61,120 nt of DNA from Candidatus Flavonifractor intestinigallinarum (lineage in GTDB: Bacteria > Bacillota > Clostridia > Oscillospirales > Oscillospiraceae): contig DWXO01000061.1 of the NCBI GenBank assembly GCA_019119165.1, positions 1-61,120 of the forward strand. Direction: 5' to 3'. How positions within the stretch are numbered: the stretch's first letter is position 1; each line of letters begins with the position of its first letter. A program made the translations under genes and the position numbers. Shown piece after piece: positions 1 through 6,917 of this stretch. The notes under the pieces are model-generated. The model did not search any database, had not been told where the DNA came from, and was given only the letters and a program-made list of their open reading frames with translations.

Positions 1-150
1 GGCCAGGATGCCCTCGGCGCCGAAGCGGGCGCCGTAGATGGTCTCGATCTCGCCGTGGAGCTTGGCCTCCCGGACAGCTCCCAGCAGGGAGCTGTTGATC
101 ACCGGGGTGGGGCCGCCGCCGTGGGCGATGAGCATATTTCCTTTCAGCAT
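1..150 (-). CDS. PPi-dependent 6-phosphofructokinase-like protein, N-terminal part (runs off the window)
   Basis: The 50 visible residues begin MLKGNMLIAHGGGPTPVINS and continue with a helix ending in YGARFGAEG. This is the nucleotide/PPi-binding start of the phosphofructokinase family, closest to the diphosphate-dependent enzymes, which read AHGGGPT where ATP enzymes usually have TSGGDAPG. Those enzymes interconvert fructose-6-phosphate and fructose-1,6-bisphosphate in the cytoplasm. The start ATG is preceded by AAGGAGGG overlapping the stop of the upstream LarA-like fragment, so the two form one transcription unit. The catalytic region is outside the window, so substrate specificity cannot be judged, and it may act on a sugar acid-derived phosphate instead. 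Confidence 0.75.
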   Translation of the reverse strand, partial: MLKGNMLIAHGGGPTPVINSSLLGAVREAKLHGEIETIYGARFGAEGILA

Positions 151-163
151 GACAGCGCCCTCC

Positions 164-811
164 TTACACGTTGCTCAGATCGTCGTCCTTCATGCACAGA
201 TGGACGGCGCCCAGCTTGAAGGTCTGGGGCAGAGCCAGGATGTTGGGGTTGGGACCAACAAATTTCTTCTTGGCGTCCTCCAGGGCCTCCTCGAAGGTGG
301 CACGGGTCTTGAGGCCCATGCCCCGGGCGATGCCGGGCTCCTGGGCGCCCACGATGTAGATGGCGGAGGTATTCATCTCGGCGATGTGGCCGCAGCTCAT
401 CATGGAGAAGCCGTGGAAGGGGTGGAAGGCGTTGCAGAAGCGGTACTTGCGGATATACTCCTGGTTGGTGGCAAAATACTCGCCGTAGCCCATGTCCTTT
501 ACGGTGGGGATGGTGAGGCACTCATAGCCGGTGAAGGGCTCGGGAGAGAAGCAGGCCAGAGCCTTCAGAGAGCCGTCCTCAATGTACTGCGTGGCGGCGC
601 TGGCGGCCACGATGGCACACACGGCGTCGCCGGAGGCCACGGCCAGGGCGTTCTGAGCGCCGCTGTCGGCAGCCAGAACCTCGCAGTCCACACCGGCCTC
701 GCCAAAGAAGGCCTTGGCCAGCATATGGGTAGCGCCGCCGGCGGCGTTGGCGCTGCAGATGATGCGCTGGGTCTTGCCGTATTCAATCAGACCCTCCAGT
801 AATGGCCCCAT
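164..811 (-). pseudogene. Chimeric ORF: TctC-like receptor fragment fused in frame to the C-terminal tail of a LarA-like (DUF2088) protein
   Basis: Residues about 7-112 match the second lobe of TctC/Bug periplasmic tricarboxylate receptors (GGATHMLAKA, SGDAVCAIVAAS, GSLKALACFSPE, PTVKDMGYG). From about residue 117 (EYIRKYRFCNAFHPFHGFS to GLKTRATFEEALEDA and NILALPQTFK) the protein matches the C-terminus of nickel-dependent lactate racemase-like proteins. The signal peptide and first lobe of the receptor, and the N-terminal two thirds of the LarA part, are missing. Both families occur in hydroxy-acid uptake loci, so this is probably one locus that suffered deletion and inversion. The start at 811 lacks a clear ribosome-binding site and translation is doubtful. 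Family assignments rest on remembered motifs. An assembly chimera is the main alternative. Confidence 0.6.
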
Positions 812-846
812 CGGCCCGGATGTTGTCTTGTTAGGAGAGAAGGATC

Positions 847-1003
847 ATGAAAACAATTAAATTCCGCTCAAACCTGGCGGCCGAGATCGTCAGCACCATC
901 TTCGGCATCGCGGTGTGCATACTGACTCCGCTGCAGATCAGCGTCGGCTTCACCGAGTCCGTGGGCATCACCCCCCGCACGTTCCCCTATGTCCTGGGCG
1001 GCC
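847..1003 (+). pseudogene. TctB-family small membrane subunit, N-terminal fragment
   Basis: The frame starting at 847 reads MKTIKFRSNLAAEIVSTIFG, then a hydrophobic stretch and ITPRTFPYVLG. This is the start of a TctB-like subunit of a tripartite tricarboxylate transporter, with its first membrane helix and the PRxFP motif. A good ribosome-binding site (GGAGAGAAGG) precedes the ATG. Similarity stops near 1003, where the frame continues only as antisense of the next gene. The TctC fragment next door is on the opposite strand, whereas tctC and tctB normally run together in one operon, so an inversion breakpoint must lie at about 795-810. Confidence 0.55.
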
Positions 1004-1704
1004 AGAGCGGTTTGCAGCTGATTCACGGTGGCGGCGGTGGCCGGGTCATAGAGGTTGATGATGTCTCCGTAGTCGCTGCCCACTACCAGGGTCTCTTTCT
1101 GCTTCCAGCCCGAGGACTGCCAGGCCTTCCACTGGCTATGGTCGGTCTGATCGGAGGAATCGCTGTACCGCTGAACGGTGCCGTCCATATTGAGCAGGGC
1201 AATATGCTGATAGGTGGTGATCAGGACCTCATTTGTCCCTTCATCAACACCGGTGGCCTCATTGGCAGAGATATAGGAGCACAGACGGGTTTCATTGCCC
1301 CGCTCCACCAGGTAGAGATAGCCCTCGTCCGTATCCCGGTATGCGGTATCCATCTCGCAGTTGGCGGTGCGTACCGCTTTTCCGCCGCTCATGGTCCAGA
1401 TCTCAGCGGTGACAGAGCCGGATACAGGAGACTCCACCCGCAGCGTCACCAGCTCGGGCTGCTGGTCGCCGTTGAAATCGGTCAGCCCGGCGTAGATAAG
1501 CCCCTCGCCGAAGTAGGATACGCCGGAATACGTCAGCTTTTCCTCCTGGGCAATGGAATAGGTTTGGATCTGCTGCCGCAGAACGTTGTTGTAGGCTCCG
1601 GCGGTCTGGGGGTCCAGAGTGGACGGGGAGACCGCGCCCGCCGGGAGACTCAGCATTCCGCCAAGCAGGCCTGCTGCCAATGTACCGCTGATCCATCGTT
1701 TCAT
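1004..1704 (-). pseudogene. Secreted FG-GAP-like hypothetical protein, C-terminus lost
   Basis: The protein starts MKRWISGTLAAGLLGGMLSL, a classical signal peptide ending near PAGA, followed by an extracytoplasmic domain. The segment YAGLTDFNGDQQPELVTLRV is an FG-GAP/VCBS-like calcium-loop motif seen in surface proteins. About 233 genuine residues are present. After VNQLQTALA (about position 1003) the frame runs on only as antisense of the TctB fragment, so the natural C-terminus is gone. The start is well supported by an AGGAGGAATT site. It was probably an exported protein of unknown role. Confidence 0.6.
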
Positions 1705-2018
1705 CGTATAATTCCTCCTGGTTCTCTCCCGGCAAAAGGCCGGTGGTTATTTGACGGGGGGCTGCTGCCAGCGGCGGAGGGCAAGACAGTCGGTTTGTTT
1801 GAATCCCCTGCCGGTCCGGCAACCGGATCCCATGGAAAGGAAGCGCCTGCGCCTCCGCCGCTCCAGCCTGCGCGAGCTTGCCGCTCACGACAGTAAGAGC
1901 ACTGGGGGAGGGGCGCGGTTTTATTTTTTGCTGTATTTTTTTCAGAAAATTTTGAGCCCAGCTTTGTGCGTAAAAAGAACCAGGGCAGAGGATACCTGAC
2001 CTGGTTCTTTGCATATGG
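1705..2018. other. 314-bp intergenic stretch without a supported gene
   Basis: This stretch holds the ribosome-binding site of the truncated secreted protein at its left end and a terminator for the gene at 2019 at its right end. Between them is GC-rich sequence with no start site plus coding pattern on either strand, then a T-rich run at 1919-1942. Confidence 0.6.
1971..2010 (-). terminator. Intrinsic terminator of the gene at 2019-2342
   Basis: An 11-bp perfect stem (AAAGAACCAGG at 1974-1984 with CCTGGTTCTTT at 2000-2010) sits 9 bp beyond the stop codon. On the minus strand it is followed by a short U-run. Confidence 0.8.
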
Positions 2019-2342
2019 TTACTGAATGGCGGCTCGCAGCTTCTCAATGGTTTTCTTGACGGATTTTTTGGGGATGGAGGCGGTGAAACCTTCCAGGTCC
2101 CGCTCCTTGCCGCCCACCGAGCCCACGCCGATCTGTACCCAGCCGGACACCACCAGGGTATTGCCCTGGTATTCAATCTTGATGTAGTGCATGGCGGTCA
2201 TGAGACCGGTTCCTTTTTTCCACACCACTTCCCGGTTGTAGTCGATCTCCCGGTAATCGTCGGCGATCAGGATATCGCGCACCATCTGGTCCACGACCTG
2301 AGGGGGCTGATGAAAGTCGATTCTCACAGTTGTTCTGGCCAT
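2019..2342 (-). CDS. Conserved hypothetical protein, 107 aa
   Basis: The start MARTTVRIDFHQPP is chosen because AGAGGAG lies just upstream. The open frame extends further up but without a start signal. The protein is small and soluble, with no signal peptide or membrane helix. It shows a predicted beta-rich region (REVVWKKG, MHYIKIEYQGNTLVVSGWVQIG) and a basic C-terminal helix (KKSVKKTIEKLRAAIQ). I do not recognise a named family or catalytic motif. It has its own terminator and is separated from galU by another, so it is probably monocistronic. Confidence 0.7.
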   Translation of the reverse strand: MARTTVRIDFHQPPQVVDQMVRDILIADDYREIDYNREVVWKKGTGLMTAMHYIKIEYQGNTLVVSGWVQIGVGSVGGKERDLEGFTASIPKKSVKKTIEKLRAAIQ

Positions 2343-2453
2343 ACACGAAAACTCCTCTCTTTTTCCATTGCTTTTCGGCAGCAGCCCACAAGCGTTTCCA
2401 TTATTATAGTACATCAGGAACAATGTGGCAAGGATGGAAGACAGGACTAAATT

Positions 2454-2483
2454 AAAAACGGCCTGCGCCTCAGGGCGCAGGCC
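2454..2483 (-). terminator. Terminator of galU
   Basis: A 10-bp stem (GGCCTGCGCC at 2460-2469 with GGCGCAGGCC at 2474-2483) has a 4-nt loop and lies 36 bp past the galU stop. It is followed on the minus strand by a U-run (A-run at 2454-2458). Confidence 0.85.
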
Positions 2484-2519
2484 AAAGGAGTTGCGTACAG
2501 GAGCGGGGCAATCCACACA

Positions 2520-3392
2520 TTACCGCAGGCTCTCTGCCTTTTCCTTAATAAAGTGGCTCAGCCAGGAAGCTGTAGCCTTGTTCTCCAGGGCGAAGTCGAT
2601 GGTGGCCTCCAGGAAGCCGCACAGGTTGCCAGTGTCATACCGGCGGCCCTCAAAGTCTACGGCCACCATCCGGCTCTTGCGGCACAGCTCCCGCAGACCG
2701 TCGGTGAGCTGGATCTCCCCGCCGTAGCCCGGCTTCAGGTTTTCCAGAATGTCGAAGATCTGAGGAGTGAGCACATACCGGCCCAGGATGGCGTAGTTGG
2801 AGAACATCTCCTGGGGGGTGGGCTTCTCGTTCATGTCGGACACGTCGAAGATCCGGTCCTCCAGGGCGGAGATCTTCACGGAAGAGTAGCGGGAGATGGC
2901 ATCGGTGGACACCTTTTGGACGCCCACGGCGGAGGCGCCGTACTTCTCAGCGCCCTCGATGAGCTGGAGGGTCACCGGCTTTTTGGCCCGCATGATGTCG
3001 TCGCCCAGCAGCACGGCGAAGGGCTCGTCCCCCACAAAACGCTTGGCCCGATAGATGGCGTGGCCCAGCCCCTTGGTCTCCTTCTGGCGGACATAGAAGA
3101 TGTTGGCCAGATCGGCGGCCCGGCGGACCTCCACCAGCTCCCGCTCCTTGCCGGCCTGGAGCAGGCGGGTCTCCAGCTCGGGATAGTAGTCAAAGTAGTC
3201 GTCCATGGCGGACTTGGCCCGGTTGGTGACGATGAGGATGTCCTCGATACCGGAGGCCACCGCCTCCTCGATGATATACTGGATCACGGGTTTGTCCACC
3301 ATGGGGAGCATTTCCTTGGGGACGGTCTTGGTGGCGGGGAGCATCCTTGTCCCCAGACCAGCGGCGGGGATCACGGCCTTGCGGACTTTCAT
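2520..3392 (-). CDS. galU: UTP--glucose-1-phosphate uridylyltransferase
   Basis: This 290-aa enzyme makes UDP-glucose from UTP and glucose-1-phosphate, feeding cell-wall glycans, glycolipids and galactose metabolism. The N-terminal nucleotide-binding loop reads AVIPAAGLGTRMLPATKTVPKEML, and KPVIQYIIEEAVASGI, LGDDIM and GEIQLTDGL are standard family motifs. Length is typical. The start has AGGAGG six bases upstream. It is followed by its own terminator and shares its direction with queT, whose stop lies 43 bp upstream. Confidence 0.95.
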   Translation of the reverse strand: MKVRKAVIPAAGLGTRMLPATKTVPKEMLPMVDKPVIQYIIEEAVASGIEDILIVTNRAKSAMDDYFDYYPELETRLLQAGKERELVEVRRAADLANIFYVRQKETKGLGHAIYRAKRFVGDEPFAVLLGDDIMRAKKPVTLQLIEGAEKYGASAVGVQKVSTDAISRYSSVKISALEDRIFDVSDMNEKPTPQEMFSNYAILGRYVLTPQIFDILENLKPGYGGEIQLTDGLRELCRKSRMVAVDFEGRRYDTGNLCGFLEATIDFALENKATASWLSHFIKEKAESLR

Positions 3393-3435
3393 GGGGGAAT
3401 CCTCCTTGTCTGTTGTAAAACTGAGGGAGGTCGCC

Positions 3436-3963
3436 TCAGCGGGCAGCCAGGCGGCGCTCCGGGATCATGGTGCGGAAGTAGCGGATCTTGGGCAGGGCCA
3501 GCAGCAGCACGGAGCCCAGCACATAACAGGCCAGGGCCTCGCCCACCACAAAGGTCCACATTTTGAAGGTATAGGCGGCCCAGAAAGCGCCGTTGAGGGC
3601 GCCCGCCTCCGCCCAGGCCCACATGGGGGGCAGCAGAAGGGCGTTCATCACGATGGGGGGCAGAGCGGCCAGATACCAGCGGGGCATCTTGGTGCTCAGA
3701 AAAGCGGCGATGGCAGTGGCCAGGGTGCCTACGATCATGTCAATGGGACCGTAGGGAGAGAGAATATTGGTCAGCAGACAGCCCAGCGCCAGACCCGGCG
3801 CGGTGGCCGGGAACAGGAAAGGCAGCACGGTGAGGGCCTCTCCCAGACGGACCTGAACAGGCCCGAAGGTGAGCTGAAAGATGTTGCCGAAATAGCACAG
3901 GACGAAGTAGACGGCGGCCACCATAGCGGCCAGGGTAAGATCACGGGTGGTAGATTTGCGCAT
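3436..3963 (-). CDS. queT: QueT-family queuosine precursor transporter
   Basis: This 175-aa integral membrane protein has about six hydrophobic helices and the QueT pattern (TTRDLTLAAMVAAVYFVLCY, then QVRLGEALTVLPFL). QueT proteins are substrate-binding (S) components of energy-coupling factor transporters that import queuosine precursors such as preQ0/preQ1. No ECF A or T component is encoded nearby, so it probably uses a shared energising module. I looked for a preQ1 riboswitch in the 5' region and could not match the consensus. The start has GGAGG about ten bases upstream. Confidence 0.85.
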   Translation of the reverse strand: MRKSTTRDLTLAAMVAAVYFVLCYFGNIFQLTFGPVQVRLGEALTVLPFLFPATAPGLALGCLLTNILSPYGPIDMIVGTLATAIAAFLSTKMPRWYLAALPPIVMNALLLPPMWAWAEAGALNGAFWAAYTFKMWTFVVGEALACYVLGSVLLLALPKIRYFRTMIPERRLAAR

Positions 3964-3998
3964 ACTAAGTTGGAACCTCCATTTTCGTATTTAGAGAA

Positions 3999-4037
3999 CG
4001 GCGGTGAGTCCCGCCGAACGAACGCGGCATTGCCGCG
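3999..4037. promoter_or_regulatory. Two inverted repeats between queT and niaR
   Basis: CGGCGG (3999-4004) pairs with CCGCCG (4011-4016), and CGCGGCA (4023-4029) with TGCCGCG (4031-4037). They lie in the divergent queT/niaR intergenic region and could be protein-binding sites or queT leader hairpins. Their function is unknown. Confidence 0.3.
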
Positions 4038-4178
4038 CTTGGACCGGGTGTGGAAACCAGTCGGTCACATTCTAGCACAATCCCTGTGGAAAGGCAAGGG
4101 AAGGCGGCCTTCCCGGCGCTGATTTACAGGACCGGAAGAACCTGCTATACTGGTCAAAAAGACAAAGGAGGAAGCAGA

Positions 4179-4700
4179 ATGGAACGATCCGCCGCGCAGG
4201 ACCGCCGGAAGGCGGTGGAGCAGATGCTGGAGGAGGCCGGGGGGCCGGTGAGCGCCACGGCGCTGGCCAGACGGTTCTCGGTGAGCCGCCAGATCATCGT
4301 GGGGGACGTGGCTCTGCTGCGGGCTGCCGGGGCGGATATCGTGGCCACCCCCCGGGGCTATGTGCTGGGCCGCCGGCCTGCCGGAGTGGAACGGCGGGTG
4401 GCCTGCGTCCACGCTCCGGAGGAGATGGAAGCAGAGCTCAACGCCATTGTGGACGCCGGGGGCGAGGTGGCAGACGTAATTGTGGAGCACCCGGTCTATG
4501 GTCAGCTCACAGGCATATTGGGGGTGCGTTCCCGATATGATGTACAGGAGTTTCTCCGCCGGGTGGCGGCGGACAGCGCCAGACCCCTGTCTGATCTGAC
4601 GGGCGGTATCCATCTGCATACAATTCGGTGTAAGGATGAAAAAACGTTCCAAAGGATACAGAATTCCCTAGAAAAAGCGGGATTTTTGCTGGATATGTAA
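4179..4700 (+). CDS. niaR: NiaR-type transcriptional repressor (HTH_11 + 3H domain)
   Basis: This 173-aa regulator starts at MERSAAQDRR, which has AAGGAGG eight bases upstream. Residues about 8-60 form a winged helix (VSATALARRFSVSRQIIVGDVALLRAAG). The C-terminal 3H domain shows the conserved histidines in VIVEHPVYGQL and GGIHLHTI, which bind metal and nicotinate-type ligands. NiaR represses NAD salvage or niacin uptake genes when niacin is plentiful. No niacin transporter or nadABC genes lie in the window, so its targets are elsewhere. It reads toward nhaC but is separated from it by a promoter. Confidence 0.85.
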   Translation: MERSAAQDRRKAVEQMLEEAGGPVSATALARRFSVSRQIIVGDVALLRAAGADIVATPRGYVLGRRPAGVERRVACVHAPEEMEAELNAIVDAGGEVADVIVEHPVYGQLTGILGVRSRYDVQEFLRRVAADSARPLSDLTGGIHLHTIRCKDEKTFQRIQNSLEKAGFLLDM

Positions 4701-4750
4701 ATATAGAATAGATGTTAGACGAAAGTTATGTTAAATCTGCCGAAAAAGTA

Positions 4751-4835
4751 TTGCCAAATTGTGAATAATGGTGTATCATAGGGTACGAATCCTAGGGTTG
4801 GGGAGGCTTTTGGGATTCGAAATTATAAGGGAGGG
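4751..4835 (+). promoter_or_regulatory. Promoter and 5' leader hairpin of nhaC copy 1
   Basis: The promoter is TTGCCA (4751-4756), 17 bp, TATCAT (4774-4779). Transcription should begin right at a hairpin with stem CGAATCC (4786-4792) and GGATTCG (4813-4819). Its loop contains GGGTTGGGGAGG (4795-4806). The ribosome-binding site AAGGGAGGG follows at 4827-4835. The arrangement is repeated upstream of the second nhaC with a compensated stem, which argues for a functional RNA or operator. The ligand or factor is unknown. Confidence 0.6.
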
Positions 4836-4840
4836 TTATT

Positions 4841-6511
4841 ATGAACTCACCACGAATGCAACGCTTCGGAAGAATTCTGCTGGTCGTCTTTGCCTTGGCC
4901 TGTGTCCTGATGACGGTCGCCTGCGCAGAAGGCGAAGAGGTCCAGAGCAAATTCTTCGGCACCCCCTGGTCCCTGTTGCCGCCTGTTGTCGCAATTGTTC
5001 TGGCACTGATCACGAAGGAAGTCTACTCGTCCCTGTTCATCGGCATCGTGGTAGGTTTCCTGCTGCAGGCCGACTTCGATGTGGTGCTTACCATTGACCA
5101 TCTGGTCAACGGATTTATTGGCAACATCGGCGGTAACGCAGGTATCCTCATCTTCCTGGTCATTCTGGGTACCATGGTGGCCCTGATGATCCGGGCCGGC
5201 GGCTCCAAGGCCTACGGCGACTGGGCCGTCAAGCACATCAAGACCAAATCCGGCGCTCTGTGGTCCACCTTCATCCTGGCCATCGTGCTGGGCGTGGACG
5301 ACTACTTCAACAACCTGACCACCGGTAACGTGATGCGTCCCGTCGCCGATGGCCACCACATCTCCCGGGCCAAGCTGTCCTATATGTGCGACGCCACCGC
5401 CGCCCCCGTGTGTATCATGATGCCCGTCTCCTCCTGGGCCGCGGCTGTCACCGGCGTTATCAACAACGAGGAGCTGGGCTTCCAGATCTTCCTGCGGGCC
5501 ATCCCCTACAACTACTATGCCATCCTTACCATGGTGTTTATCATCATGATGACCGCCCTAAATATCGACTACGGTCCCATGAAGAAGCATGAGGACAACG
5601 CCGCCAAGGGCGACCTGTATACCACCCCCGAGCGGCCCTATGCCGACGCTGCCGAGATGAAGTTCAACCCCAACGGCAGGGTGATTGATCTGGTGATCCC
5701 CGTGGTCATCCTCATCGTCTGCTGCGTGGGCGGCTTGCTTTATGCCGGCTGGCTGGGCGGCGGCGAGGGTATCTTGGATATGTTCGCCAACACCGATGCC
5801 TTCTTCGGCCTGCCCTTCGGCGCCACCATCGCTCTGGTCATCAATATGATCTACTTTGCTGTCCGCCGCTCCATGAAGTTTACCGAGTTGATGGACTGCC
5901 TGCCTGAAGGTTTCAAGCAGATGGTGCCTGCCATCCTGATCCTCTGCATGGCCTGGACCATCAGCGGCGTCACCCGGGATGGCCTGGGCGCCCCTGAGTT
6001 CGTGGCCGCGTTTGTGGAGAAGCTCGGCCCCGGCCTGCATAACTTCCTGCCTGCCGTGGTCTTCCTCATTGCCTGCTTCCTGGGCTTCGCCACCGGCACC
6101 TCCTGGGGTACCTTCGGCATCCTGCTGCCCATCGTGCTGGAGATCTTCACCCCCGGCGGCTTCGACAACCTGACCGCCGAAACCCTGAACGAAGTGCCCA
6201 TCCTGATGGTGGGCATCGGCGCCACTCTGGGCGGCGCGGTTATGGGCGACCACTGCTCTCCCATCTCCGACACCACCATTATGGCATCCACAGGTGCGCA
6301 GTGCTACCACCTCAACCATGTGGCTACCCAGATGCCTTACGCGATTACCGTGGCCGCCATCGGCTTCGTCAACTACATTATCACCGGCCTGATTATCGAT
6401 TATGTGCCTCAGGTCGTCTGCCTGCTCATTGCCGTGGCCTCCACTGTGGGCTTTATGCTGGTGGTAGGCAAGCTCAACCACTCCTTGAACCGTCACTCTC
6501 AGCGCGACTGA
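4841..6511 (+). CDS. nhaC: NhaC-family Na+/H+ antiporter, copy 1
   Basis: This 556-aa membrane protein has about 11-12 predicted helices. Family hallmarks include IRAGGSKAYGDWAVKHIKTK, the acidic VDDYFNNLTTGNVMRPV segment, TGTSWGTFGILLP and GDHCSPISDTTIMAS, which supply residues for cation exchange. It should export Na+ in exchange for H+ across the cytoplasmic membrane, supporting pH and sodium balance. It has its own promoter, leader hairpin and a strong terminator. It is followed 0.4 kb later by a close paralogue. Some NhaC relatives exchange other substrates (malate/lactate in MleN), so the cargo is not certain. Confidence 0.9.
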   Translation: MNSPRMQRFGRILLVVFALACVLMTVACAEGEEVQSKFFGTPWSLLPPVVAIVLALITKEVYSSLFIGIVVGFLLQADFDVVLTIDHLVNGFIGNIGGNAGILIFLVILGTMVALMIRAGGSKAYGDWAVKHIKTKSGALWSTFILAIVLGVDDYFNNLTTGNVMRPVADGHHISRAKLSYMCDATAAPVCIMMPVSSWAAAVTGVINNEELGFQIFLRAIPYNYYAILTMVFIIMMTALNIDYGPMKKHEDNAAKGDLYTTPERPYADAAEMKFNPNGRVIDLVIPVVILIVCCVGGLLYAGWLGGGEGILDMFANTDAFFGLPFGATIALVINMIYFAVRRSMKFTELMDCLPEGFKQMVPAILILCMAWTISGVTRDGLGAPEFVAAFVEKLGPGLHNFLPAVVFLIACFLGFATGTSWGTFGILLPIVLEIFTPGGFDNLTAETLNEVPILMVGIGATLGGAVMGDHCSPISDTTIMASTGAQCYHLNHVATQMPYAITVAAIGFVNYIITGLIIDYVPQVVCLLIAVASTVGFMLVVGKLNHSLNRHSQRD

Positions 6512-6540
6512 GCATGATGTCGGCAGACTAACTGAATCCG

Positions 6541-6582
6541 CAAAAATCACCCCCGCCGTATGAGCGGCGGGGGTGATTTTTG
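6541..6582 (+). terminator. Terminator of nhaC copy 1
   Basis: An 18-bp stem (6541-6558 with 6565-6582) around a GC-rich core (CCCCCGCCG with CGGCGGGGG) is flanked by A- and T-runs. Confidence 0.9.
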
Positions 6583-6826
6583 CGTTTGAGGCGACGAAAT
6601 GGAAACTTTGCAGTTTAAAAATATGCACAAACCGGCGTGTAAAAACCCACCCTGGCCCGCGCTGTTTTGCCGAAATGCCCGGGAGATAGGAAGTGTGTGG
6701 TTGCCCAGGAAAGGATTTTATAGGAATAAAATGGGATAAATAAACAAAAAATATGGATTTCTTGCCCAAAAAACTAGATATTTTTCTGTCGGCCCATACA
6801 AAAATGTGCAAAATGGCAAAAAAACA

Positions 6827-6916
6827 TTGTCAATTTAATCACAATTTTGTTATGATACCTTTCGAGTCCTTGGGTTGGGGAGCTTTAGGATTCACCGATC
6901 TTATTAGGAGGGCTGA
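6827..6916 (+). promoter_or_regulatory. Promoter and 5' leader hairpin of nhaC copy 2
   Basis: The promoter is TTGTCA (6827-6832), 18 bp, TATGAT (6851-6856). A leader hairpin has stem GAGTCC (6864-6869) with GGATTC (6888-6893) and loop motif GGGTTGGGGAG (6872-6882). Compared with copy 1 the stem keeps pairing through a G-U pair while the loop is almost unchanged. AGGAGGG precedes the start ATG at 6918. Confidence 0.6.
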
Positions 6917-6917
6917 T

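Noticed and set aside
164-475. Calling a functional lactate racemase gene
   Set aside because: Only the C-terminal third of a LarA-like protein is present, and the nickel-cofactor binding part is missing.
1403-2176. A 257-codon minus-strand frame spanning the gap before the 2019 gene
   Set aside because: No start signal, Pro/Ser/Arg-rich noise, and it overlaps the signal-peptide gene in another frame.
3964-4060. A preQ1 riboswitch upstream of queT
   Set aside because: The leader has GGUUCCAACUUAG near the start but I could not form the preQ1-I stem and A-rich tail. Short of a covariance search it is not supported.
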